Below are positions 47,301 through 54,395 of a DNA stretch of 64,000 bases, one piece after another (positions within the stretch are counted from its first letter, which is position 1; the number at the start of each line of letters is the position of its first letter). Location of the stretch: positions 35,069 through 99,068 of the forward strand of contig JAKPEO010000131.1 in assembly GCA_029551925.1 (NCBI GenBank), read 5' to 3'. Position numbers and translations under genes: made by a program. The stretch comes from a bacterium (lineage in GTDB: Bacteria; JAGOBX01). Under the pieces are notes generated by a model. That model was not told the origin of the DNA and did not search any database. It was given only the letters and a program-made list of their open reading frames with translations.

Positions 47301-49768
47301 CAGAATATCCTGCGGATACAAATTTAATAAATATAACGCTTGACAGCGGAACATATAGATGGCGAGTAATATCAAAAGATAATGCAGGCAATACTGCTGT
47401 ATCAAATCCAGCGTATTCGACTATTACAATAGATACATTTGTGTGTCCTCCGAATATTATGTATCCTGTAAATAATTATGATACTAATAATCATTATCCG
47501 ACTTTCAGTTGGAATTTAACAGATGCTGACACATATATTTGGTATTTTGGCAAACAGATCGGCGGAGTATTTAATGTTATTGATTCAAATGTATTTACGC
47601 GTTCGACGACTGCGACTAATCTTTCTCAAAGAATGGAAAATGACACATATTATTGGTTTATAGTTGTCCAAGACAGCGCAGGCAATATTAATGTAAGCGA
47701 TACATATCAATTAATATTGAGCGGCGTAGATTATTTTAGTTCATTGTATCCTGCAAATAATACAGACACAAAAAATAGGATGCCGTATTTTGAATGGCAG
47801 GCAGCGATCGGTGCTAATGAATATTATATTGTATATAGTAAAAATTCTAATTTTGCGGTTTCATATAATTCAACAACTACGGCAAATACTTACATAACAT
47901 TAAATTTAGCGCAAGTTAATACCACGCCATTAGGCGATAGAATATATTGGTATGTGGTGGGTCGCGATGTTTTAGGCAATACGAATACCACTGAAATCCG
48001 TAATATTTTTATCGACGGTTTTGCCGTCGAGCCTGATACGCGTCTGCCGATAAATGATACGCTTACGCGCAATACATTAATGCAGTTTAGTTGGGCTCGT
48101 CCTATTGACTCAATAAAATACGAATTATATATTTGCACTGATGTGACATTTGCTACCGCTATTCGCAGCATTGAAATTACAGATTCGCGCGTGTTATTTT
48201 ACGATACGCAATTATTGGAAGAAGGTGAATATTATTGGTATTTGAAAGTATACGATGTATTTAATAATGAAACTGCAACGGCTATAAGGAAAATAACTAT
48301 TGATTATACAGTTGGAAAACCGACATTAATAGAGCCGCAAAACAATCTATGTTCAACAGACCGCAGTCCGATATTGCGTTGGGCTCACGTGTCAGATGCG
48401 AGTCATTATACTTTGCAGGTATCAAGCGATAGTATGTTTAATAATATTTTAATAAGTTTCGATACACCGTATTTGCTTTATACAATTATTACGCCATTAG
48501 AAGACGGAAAATATTATTGGCGAGTAATTGCTAATGACACCGCGTTAAACACTAATGCGTCAGATACTTTTATTTATATTGTTGACAATATTGCTCCGCA
48601 GATAAGGTTGACGAGCGATAGTATGATTATATCAGGCGCGGGTTATACTGGTATAGTAATAGAAAAAAATATTGATACTGGTTATGTGGTAGTAAATAAT
48701 GAAACAGCGTATTTGAGTTTTCAGCAGATGAGCGATACTTATTATCTTTTTACTGTTGATTTGAATACAATAACAGGTATCAATAATGTTTATTTATATG
48801 TAGCGGATTCCGTGGGGTTTTCTGCAAATACGACATTTGTATTATATCAAGGCGCGCAATTACTAAATTACAATCCGTCGGCTGCAAATGTATTTTCATT
48901 ATTAGCAGACAGTAGGGAAATATTAATAACATCAAGCGCGAAAGATATGCAAATGCAATTAGCGTTGAATAGATTATCGGGACAAAACGATACCATCAGT
49001 TTAAATATTAATCTTGATAATTCTGCTAATACTCCTGTATTAATTTTAATTGAATCATTAGCAGATTCTAATTTGAGTTATGATACAAGATTTGTGCAGC
49101 GTTTGAATGAGACAAAGAATACGATTATGAGCATCAAGATATTTGATATATTCGGTAATCAAATACAAAGCGATGCGAGCAAAATTCAAAACGCTTTTAT
49201 TGAGTTCGAGATAGATAAAAATTTATTAGCGAGCGCACCGTCTATACGGTCATTCGGCATTTATACAGTGAGCCGCAATAGATGGTATGAAATAAATGAT
49301 ATTGATATAGACGGCGGTGCGAAATTAATAGGCGATTATATTTATACTGATACTTCGATACGAGCGCGAGTGAATAGATTTTCTATTTATGCCGCAGTAT
49401 TAGAATCAGCGCCGTATACAAATAATATTGAAAATATAGTAATATATCCAAATCCGTATGTTCCGAATGACGGCAATAATTTAACAGGCAGACCGGCTAA
49501 TGAATATAATGATAATGGCGGAATATTTTTTGGAATAGATAATAATAATGACGGGACAATAGATTATGCTCTGCCTGTTGACGCTGAAATTACAATATAT
49601 ACATTATTAGGTGAGCGAGTAGCGATAGTCAAGCGCCAGGCGAACGGTATGCTTGTTTGGTGGGACGCAAAAGATAGCAGCGGCAGCGATTGTGCGAGCG
49701 GTTTGTATTTAGCGCTGATTAAATATAATGGTCAAAAGATAATAAAAAAAATAGCGATTGTAAGATAA
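41324..49768 (+). CDS. Giant secreted repeat protein with T9SS/FlgD-like C-terminal domain
   Basis: About 2,814 residues. No ATG is available near the 5' end. TTG at 41324 is preferred because it gives a clean signal peptide (KRTAIFFFSCLIIILAIYK, ending near NAAGG) and sits about eight bases after GCGGGT; an in-frame TTG at 41309 is the alternative. The N-terminal quarter is made of FN3/Ig-like units. Next come about ten SbsA/Big_5-like units marked by SAGDTxxIxFSEPMD variants (42960-46250), then about eight FN3-like units (46255-48600). The protein ends with YPNPYVPND, SGLYLALIKYNG and KIAIVR, like the protein at 37263-39137. It is probably an extracellular stalk or adhesin. No catalytic domain seen. 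A PorV/PorQ-like gene follows. Confidence 0.85.
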   Translation: MKRTAIFFFSCLIIILAIYKIKINAAGGYYAPQGFTAPTIISAQNDYNGEIDIKWLNMSSSNDTQTGVYQSWLIYYVYRKADADFTALDTQVIMSEGILVDTVSQIVNDGHPQTFTYWSDTSVKINNQRYYYSIIAFDRYDLTYSSASNTTAITCDTEGPILKYLASNVPGHLEYIKKDNVQITVVVYENNQLVSSNIRLNYGFCSDTNNISNLNNIDSVGMIVTNAETQNYYYVSGVLPVSNAGADTVVVYWFTGTDNAQGLTDEPQDLTSDGNLLTSQISGRLLLDNATAAIVYIDAISPMLQNIISPDSYSGYISGADTNVIISVVDDMYIETGNFILNYKKVGDANINSILMNYSGTPYSGQFSAVLPLSQFSNNDIIKYWVTGRDKAGNIVGAMTFISEATARALIVDTASPQVLNFQILNAINNLEDSTYSTNTFADSIVYFYLNVADSVEIDTIYMKLYSQENNQDSTNYIVGANTIYFNVIDDTTLRTDTITFINNGNVYPVIYLSDTIGNVNIYAVAQYAGATQIYPLISKIIKINSDSTQIINIEHINNDVAIRNTELNAGDSLVITFNNSIDTSTITAFELAIVNENGATLGTITDYIWQQDFTKLIFTIPSDYAFQNYDTFGLEVFVRDLYGNYADTIASAIIDMAGPVLTNIVFVNNDTTAAYSTTITAGDSVILFFSEAMDTAILPSGAIANLQNYIKINFASVKNFGTTAYIQWIDSKTLSIGLGANVSLQDGDTLSLSYLMKDIYGNCADTDINAIYNVVIFDTAGPTIVRAYLDTVYDSTGRTINVLFSEPVKTEDLLISNFSSSLNITDVLAQIDTDKCYIRFLNIVSPGIDTIAISSSAVLSDRSILNNSATDFTPKQIIDLDSPYIKNIYVLNNDTNAGNTQISAGDTLVIVFSEPMDFRYLTKSVFMDSFSISGRTTPDTYGANFEFAVYNDSKELHILLGTSVSIIDGDTINPSQYVADLSGNPDVTADTMRIRDTFGPILVDYFVLNNDTSQNSILSVGDTIIFYFSEPIDTSLIIGNNANNLFLVNGQLLTKFGSVSNWRYDVYGNTVAITLTSGFTIQYSDTFALNPAIFRDIYENTALTGYYITLRDSIPPYIINCYFQNNDTSYTTFSQYDYLFLKFSEPMDTSILALGNVSFGAASSDLGAGASAQYIDSVTIRITLGSNPLLFSGDTIFISGLKDQNNNEVVNLLNKIFNDTEPAIILSVVFTDADSSSNFSAGDTFTIVFSEPMDTTLFPNGIYANLNDTITTIGRNLGVNIPIQWLSDTTLNIGIGSSFTIRHNDIFTFNNVIKDANSVSYTQIDQTGRYGTFKDTAGPYINKVELDVYNDSYCRLVNIYFNVAVDTVNTAIDTANYQISGDSVISATALNSTTIMLRVLNPINASISALTASANILDEYLSANQSLVAQNIVDTVPVSILNAYINTNNDTTNRTIDIYFNKAVNTAYAGNSAYYNNVSINNITFTDSTVARLFLNNQLKPSSDTIGISKYIRDFSDSNILNDTVSVTPIDTTRPYLTRIQVINNDANTDITSGDTLALYFSESINTATVNVNNVKTILGVNLGDTTAIDIYWGYYNTIMYVKIGTNPSIIYPSYINPQDTVVFTDYSANQDSTLSELLIPDNYPPDAPTNVIMQDTDLPYANAGYDNDNAINIWWTAPIATDVDSYAVYISTNNGQYALVDYTANTYYNYTNLNYHYSYKAVVRAIDRAGNYSDTSNATASIISDTYATRPNAPQPTDANYNINFDTDNVINWQWTTSDTDIDYYMVYVDSGYGFVYYDTTNVNEIQLTGTYRNTYRLRVQAVDFAGNISDTSLASIYVTVDTGDVSSPNNIIHTDNANPGYDNDTALYFTWAASPDTDFGFFSMWYKFDNNPFVYIGTTTNNYYTLNVSNPGTYILRVYASDSAGNISPDSAISAAVIVDTFVAPVNLTQPLDGLTNQVSNIFSWTHSADANTYILQISATNFASFVVNTEYPADTNLINITLDSGTYRWRVISKDNAGNTAVSNPAYSTITIDTFVCPPNIMYPVNNYDTNNHYPTFSWNLTDADTYIWYFGKQIGGVFNVIDSNVFTRSTTATNLSQRMENDTYYWFIVVQDSAGNINVSDTYQLILSGVDYFSSLYPANNTDTKNRMPYFEWQAAIGANEYYIVYSKNSNFAVSYNSTTTANTYITLNLAQVNTTPLGDRIYWYVVGRDVLGNTNTTEIRNIFIDGFAVEPDTRLPINDTLTRNTLMQFSWARPIDSIKYELYICTDVTFATAIRSIEITDSRVLFYDTQLLEEGEYYWYLKVYDVFNNETATAIRKITIDYTVGKPTLIEPQNNLCSTDRSPILRWAHVSDASHYTLQVSSDSMFNNILISFDTPYLLYTIITPLEDGKYYWRVIANDTALNTNASDTFIYIVDNIAPQIRLTSDSMIISGAGYTGIVIEKNIDTGYVVVNNETAYLSFQQMSDTYYLFTVDLNTITGINNVYLYVADSVGFSANTTFVLYQGAQLLNYNPSAANVFSLLADSREILITSSAKDMQMQLALNRLSGQNDTISLNINLDNSANTPVLILIESLADSNLSYDTRFVQRLNETKNTIMSIKIFDIFGNQIQSDASKIQNAFIEFEIDKNLLASAPSIRSFGIYTVSRNRWYEINDIDIDGGAKLIGDYIYTDTSIRARVNRFSIYAAVLESAPYTNNIENIVIYPNPYVPNDGNNLTGRPANEYNDNGGIFFGIDNNNDGTIDYALPVDAEITIYTLLGERVAIVKRQANGMLVWWDAKDSSGSDCASGLYLALIKYNGQKIIKKIAIVR
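42960..46250 (+). repeat. Array of about ten Ig-like (Big_5/SbsA-type) coding repeats
   Basis: Inside the giant gene, units of roughly 300 bases each start with NNDxxxxx and SxGDTxxIxFSExMDT-type sequences. Examples are ITAGDSVILFFSEAMDT, ISAGDTLVIVFSEPMD, LSVGDTIIFYFSEPIDT and FSAGDTFTIVFSEPMDT. Three units (LDTVYDSTGR, LDVYNDSYCR, INTNNDTTNR) are a shorter, diverged variant. The units differ clearly from one another, so the array is old rather than recently duplicated. Confidence 0.75.
46255..48600 (+). repeat. Array of about eight FN3/SusE-like coding repeats
   Basis: Within the giant gene, units of 270-300 bases show a fibronectin-like rhythm. The first three open with dated-list-like DTDN/YDND runs and a W-T motif (INIWWTAP, INWQWTT, LYFTWAA). 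The next five follow a P-x-N/D...FSW/LRW...Y-x-L-Q-x-S pattern (SNIFSWTHS, PTFSWNLT, PYFEWQAA, MQFSWARP, PILRWAHV). They precede the C-terminal sorting-like domain. Confidence 0.7.
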
Positions 49769-49787
49769 AAAAATATAAGGTTGTAAA

Positions 49788-50780
49788 GTGAAAAAGTTAA
49801 TAAAAAAACAAAGGGCATTTTGGAAATTATTAGCATTATTAATTTTGTTGAATATAAATGCAAATAATCTATTTGCGAGTGGCAGCGCCACATCTGGCGC
49901 GATATTATTGCGAATACCGTTTGATGCGCGGAATGTGGCGCTCGGCGGCGCCGGCGCAAGTTATGTCGGCAATATCAATTCTCTTGAAAATAATCCAGCA
50001 GTTGCGGCATTTAGCGATAAAGCGGTTATTTCGCTGTCGCATATAGATGTTTTGTCAGAAGCGAAAATGAATAGTTTTATTTATTCAGAACCGCTGTCTG
50101 AAAATATTGTGATTAGTCTGTATTCTAAAATTTTAAAATCTGATAATATACCGAAGACTCAGATGATTGAGATTGATTGTAATAGATATTTGAATCAGGG
50201 AACTTTTAATATCCAAGATTATTTGGTATCATTATCATTTGCTCATCATACTAAAAAGCCGCTGGCAATTTTAGAAACTAATATAATGGCGAGTTATGGT
50301 TTGACCTTAAAATATTTTAAATCGCAGATAGCGGAATACAGCGCAAATACATTTACAGGCGATGTTGGAATTTATTTTATGAAACCGTATTCTTCGTTTT
50401 CTTTTGGTGTGGCATTACAAAATTTTGGCGGTAAAATAAAATATATCAGCGGATCTGATAAAATGCCGACGACATTTAGAGCTGGTCTGACTTATAATAA
50501 TATTGAATATTCAAAATTGATTTTTACAGGCGATATTATATGGCTGCGCGCTGAAAATTTGAAGGCAGGAATAGGTATTGATTATAAAATATCTCGTTCG
50601 TTGACGCTCCGTACTGGATATGACAGTAGAGATGATATTGGTTTGGGTTATACAATTGGCTTTGGTTTGAATACTAATATTTTTAGAAAGCAAGATGCGC
50701 TGCTGTCAATTGATTATGCTTATAAGCCGTTAGAAGAACTAGGCGATTATCATTATTTGACTTTAACGATAAATTATTAG
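49788..50780 (+). CDS. PorV/PorQ-like outer-membrane beta-barrel protein
   Basis: A 330-residue protein with a signal peptide (KLLALLILLNINANNLFA, cleavage near residue 31). The mature start contains ILLRIPFDARNVALGGAGASYVGNINSLENNPA, the hallmark of the PorV/PorQ family, followed by alternating strands ending in an aromatic C-terminal strand (YHYLTLTINY). PorV is an outer-membrane component that receives type IX cargo in Bacteroidota. Here it lies 19 bases after the giant sorting-domain protein, which supports a shared job, but I cannot show that a full type IX system exists. The start is GTG with AAGG ten bases upstream. Confidence 0.85.
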   Translation: MKKLIKKQRAFWKLLALLILLNINANNLFASGSATSGAILLRIPFDARNVALGGAGASYVGNINSLENNPAVAAFSDKAVISLSHIDVLSEAKMNSFIYSEPLSENIVISLYSKILKSDNIPKTQMIEIDCNRYLNQGTFNIQDYLVSLSFAHHTKKPLAILETNIMASYGLTLKYFKSQIAEYSANTFTGDVGIYFMKPYSSFSFGVALQNFGGKIKYISGSDKMPTTFRAGLTYNNIEYSKLIFTGDIIWLRAENLKAGIGIDYKISRSLTLRTGYDSRDDIGLGYTIGFGLNTNIFRKQDALLSIDYAYKPLEELGDYHYLTLTINY

Positions 50781-50783
50781 TAA

Positions 50784-53150
50784 ATGAGCTCAATAGAAAA
50801 AATCGAACAAGAAATATTTAGAGTTTTGAATAATTCTCCAATCGCTACTGCTTTATTCGACCAGGAATTAAAATTAATAAATACAAATGATGAATTATGT
50901 ATATTGCTTGGGTATGATAAAAATACATTATTATCTTTGCAAGCTCTGGATATAGTTTCTGCTAATCACCGTCAATTATTTCTTAATGCTGCAAAATTGT
51001 GTTTACAAAAAAAAACAGATTTTGTTTTTAAATCTGAATTGATGTTAATTAATAAATTTCAAGAAAATGTATTTTGTAAGATTTCGTTGTTTTTGCTGCA
51101 AATAGATGGCGCTGTGCAGCCGTGTTATGTATTTATGGCAACTAACATTGGTATTGCTAAAAATATTTTTAATGAAATTAACAAATTAGCTTTTGCCGTT
51201 GAACAGAGCGCTAATACTATTGTTATTACAGACACAGAAGGCAATATTCAATATGTAAATAAAGCGTTTGAAAAAACAACTGGCTATACCAAAACCGAAG
51301 TGTTAGGTAAAAATCCACGAATTTTAAAAACAGATTATTTGCCTGAAGAAATATATAAAAATTTATGGGATACAATTAAAATGGGAAAGGTCTGGATCGG
51401 CGAATTTTATAATAAACGTAAAGACGGCACGACTTATTGGGAAAGTGCTATGATTACTCCAATATTTGATACAAATGGTAAAATAATGAATTTTCTTGCT
51501 ATAAAAGAAGATATTACGAAGATGAAAGATGCTCAGGAACAACTTATAAAAGCAAAAGACGAAGCTGAAAAATCGAATAAATTAAAAACATTATTTTTAG
51601 CGAATATGTCGCATGAGATACGGACACCGATGAATGCAATTTTAGGTTTTGCTGATTTGTTATATGAATCTGAAAATTTGACAACTGAAAATAAAGAAAT
51701 GCTTGATATTATCCGCAATTCTGGCAGACATTTGTTGAATTTAATAAATGATATATTAGATTTATCAAAAATAGAAGCGGGTAAAATAAAATTAGAATAT
51801 AGTGAATTTTCTGTAAAGAAATTATTAATGCATATATATTCGATGTTAAATATAAAAGCAAAAGAAAAGAATTTATATTTTGATTTATTGATAGATCATA
51901 ATTCGCCTGATTGTTTGTTTGGAGATGAATTGAGAGTTAATCAGGTGCTTGTGAATATAATTGGTAATGCGATAAAATTTACTAATACTGGCGGAATAAC
52001 GATTTCTTATTCATATATAGATGATACCTGTATTTTTAAAGTCATTGATACTGGAATAGGCATTCCACAGGATAGAATAGATACGATATTTTTGCCGTTT
52101 GAGCAAGCGGATATATCAACTACTCGAAAGTATGGCGGTACTGGTTTAGGTTTGACAATCACCAAAAAAATAATTCAATTAATGGGCGGTTCGATTTTTG
52201 TTGAAAGTGAAGAGAATAAAGGGACGACATTTATTATCAAATTGCCTTTAAAATTTGTGAAACTCGAAAAAAAGGGGGATATTGACAATAGCATTGAAGA
52301 GTTGAATATTCAACTTACTTACGATGATATAGTAAAAAGTTGGCTCGATAATATTGAGAGAGATATAGGCGGCTCGGGTTTAGCGCGAAAAAGTTTGTAT
52401 TTGACTATCCCTAAATTACCGGGAAAATTATTGAGATTAGAAGATGCAATTACTAAAAATATCAAAAGCGATATAAAATATCTTGCCGATGATTTAAAAA
52501 ATTTAGCTACTACTTTTCGGATGATTGAAATTGTAAAAGTTTTAAATTATCTATTAGATGAAGTTAATTTAGAAAAATATAATATTGAAAAAATAAGAAA
52601 GTATTATGAGCAGTTGAAAAAAATACTTGATTTGATTCCAAAGAAATATTTTGGACAAGTAAAAGAAATTATTAGCGAGACAAAAGAAATTGATAAAATC
52701 AAAGAAGATGAAGAACAAGCAAAACCAAAGATACTAGTAGCAGAAGATAATACTACAAATCAGAAATTGATAAAATTATTAATTAATAAATTTGGTTATG
52801 AGTGCGATATAGCGGAAAATGGAAAAATAGCAATTGAAATGTTAGAGCTGCAAAATTATGATTTATTATTGTTAGATATGCAGATGCCTGTAATGGACGG
52901 ATTAGAAGCGCTGAAATATATTCGCAACTCTGAAAAATTAAAAAATCTATATGTTATAGCATTGACAGCGCATTCATTAAAAGGCGATGCTGAAAAATAT
53001 CTTAATGCAGGTTGCGATGGCTATGTTTCAAAGCCGATAGATAAAAATATTTTGAAAGAAAAAATAGATACGGCATTAATTAATTTAAAGAAAATCAAAA
53101 AAATTGAAGAAAAAATTGATGAAGCATTAAATATAAAAAAACAACAATGA
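50784..53150 (+). CDS. Hybrid sensor histidine kinase (PAS-PAS-HisKA-HATPase-REC)
   Basis: A 788-residue soluble kinase with no membrane helix. Two PAS domains come first (about residues 5-115 and 130-250; the second has TITDTEGNIQYVNKAFEKTTGY-like features and the PAC-type IMNFLAIKEDIT). The HisKA motif has the phosphoacceptor H277 in NMSHEIRTPMNAI. The ATPase has GNAIKFTNTGG, DTGIGIPQD and GGTGLGLTI. A 130-residue helical linker resembles a HPt domain but lacks its histidine. A receiver with D698 in LLLLDMQMPVMDG ends the protein. It starts three bases after the PorV-like gene and is followed by a response regulator, so the three may be co-expressed. The signal is unknown. Confidence 0.92.
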   Translation: MSSIEKIEQEIFRVLNNSPIATALFDQELKLINTNDELCILLGYDKNTLLSLQALDIVSANHRQLFLNAAKLCLQKKTDFVFKSELMLINKFQENVFCKISLFLLQIDGAVQPCYVFMATNIGIAKNIFNEINKLAFAVEQSANTIVITDTEGNIQYVNKAFEKTTGYTKTEVLGKNPRILKTDYLPEEIYKNLWDTIKMGKVWIGEFYNKRKDGTTYWESAMITPIFDTNGKIMNFLAIKEDITKMKDAQEQLIKAKDEAEKSNKLKTLFLANMSHEIRTPMNAILGFADLLYESENLTTENKEMLDIIRNSGRHLLNLINDILDLSKIEAGKIKLEYSEFSVKKLLMHIYSMLNIKAKEKNLYFDLLIDHNSPDCLFGDELRVNQVLVNIIGNAIKFTNTGGITISYSYIDDTCIFKVIDTGIGIPQDRIDTIFLPFEQADISTTRKYGGTGLGLTITKKIIQLMGGSIFVESEENKGTTFIIKLPLKFVKLEKKGDIDNSIEELNIQLTYDDIVKSWLDNIERDIGGSGLARKSLYLTIPKLPGKLLRLEDAITKNIKSDIKYLADDLKNLATTFRMIEIVKVLNYLLDEVNLEKYNIEKIRKYYEQLKKILDLIPKKYFGQVKEIISETKEIDKIKEDEEQAKPKILVAEDNTTNQKLIKLLINKFGYECDIAENGKIAIEMLELQNYDLLLLDMQMPVMDGLEALKYIRNSEKLKNLYVIALTAHSLKGDAEKYLNAGCDGYVSKPIDKNILKEKIDTALINLKKIKKIEEKIDEALNIKKQQ

Positions 53151-53186
53151 ATTTTGTTATATATGGGTTCATAGGAGGAATAAATA

Positions 53187-54395
53187 ATGAGCGAATTTAG
53201 AAATTTGACGATTAAATTACGAGAAATAATAAAATCATATTATCCTCACAAATTTGATGAAAATGGAAAATTTACTATTTTGTTGATTGATGATTCATCG
53301 ATAGCGCGGCAGAATTTGATTGATAGTTTGAGCGAAGCTGAATTATTTAATTTTATTGAGGCGGAAAATGGTATGGAAGGTTTGTATAAATTAGGGCAAT
53401 TTGGCGAACAAATTGGTTTTATATGTCTGGATATGGAAATGCCGATTATGAATGGTATGGATTTTTATATTAAATCTAAAGAAGCGAATTTATTGAAAAA
53501 TATTCCGGTTATTATGGTGACATCGATCGCTGAAAAAAAGAAGGTTATTGAATTAATTAAAGCAGGCGTGAATTCTTATATTCTTAAACCATTTTCGCCT
53601 ATTGATTTTTTGAATAATGTTATACGAATATTGACAGAACATCGAAAAACTCAAACTATTACGGAGCAACAGCAGCAGTCTACAATTTCCTCAGCAAAAG
53701 ATATTTATGAAAAACACGATGAAGCGCTCGGTTTTAAGACTGGAAAAATTACAGAAGAAGCGAAAAAAAAGATACTCGATAATCCTGATGACAATAAAAT
53801 AGTAGATGAAAAAGTTATTGAAATAATCAAAAATAAAGAGACGCAGCAAAAAAGCGTGTCATTATTTTTTATTAATGAACGATTGAAAGCATTAATGTCT
53901 GAATTATTTATTGATTATCTGCAAAAGACAAATTTTATAAAATTTTATTTTGATGATTTTATTAATTTTGTTAGAATAAAAATGCAGCTTCAAAAAAAAT
54001 GCCTTGATATTATTAATATGTTTGACGGTAAAGGGCTGTTATCCGCGTATTTATCATCAAAAGATTTATTTAATAATATTTATCATAAAATAATGAATAC
54101 AAAAGGCGATTATTATGATTTAGAACGTACAGAAGAAATACAGATGGCTATAACATTATATTTATACGAATATTGGCGGCACATTATTATTGATTATATC
54201 AAACAGAATTTTTATATGGAATTTATTAAAATGTATGAATATTTAGTTTCTATTAACGCTTCAGAAGAACGAAAATATAAACAATACGAACAATTGATTA
54301 TTAATTGGAAAAAAATCATAGCGCAGAGCAATCAGATAACTCTTGAAAATTTACAAAAAACGGACAGCGCGCAGGTTAAAACAAAATTGACTTAA
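53187..54395 (+). CDS. Response regulator with unrecognised C-terminal region
   Basis: A 402-residue protein. The receiver (about residues 28-150) has acidic residues in FTILLIDDSS, phosphoacceptor D82 in FICLDMEMPIMNGMD, the conserved threonine/serine in VIMVTSIAE and the lysine in SYILKPFSP. About 60 polar residues rich in Q, K and E follow, then a roughly 190-residue helical region with many I, F, Y and K residues that I do not recognise. There is no DNA-binding or diguanylate-cyclase signature. The ATG has an excellent ribosome site (ATAGGAGGAATAAATA). It is the natural partner of the kinase just upstream. The gene overlaps the opposing TPR gene by 20 bases at the 3' end. Confidence 0.85.
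   Translation: MSEFRNLTIKLREIIKSYYPHKFDENGKFTILLIDDSSIARQNLIDSLSEAELFNFIEAENGMEGLYKLGQFGEQIGFICLDMEMPIMNGMDFYIKSKEANLLKNIPVIMVTSIAEKKKVIELIKAGVNSYILKPFSPIDFLNNVIRILTEHRKTQTITEQQQQSTISSAKDIYEKHDEALGFKTGKITEEAKKKILDNPDDNKIVDEKVIEIIKNKETQQKSVSLFFINERLKALMSELFIDYLQKTNFIKFYFDDFINFVRIKMQLQKKCLDIINMFDGKGLLSAYLSSKDLFNNIYHKIMNTKGDYYDLERTEEIQMAITLYLYEYWRHIIIDYIKQNFYMEFIKMYEYLVSINASEERKYKQYEQLIINWKKIIAQSNQITLENLQKTDSAQVKTKLT

Noticed and set aside
42960..48600. Repeats inside the giant gene as a CRISPR array or mobile element
   Set aside because: Units are long, diverged and in one open frame, with no constant short repeat and spacer pattern.
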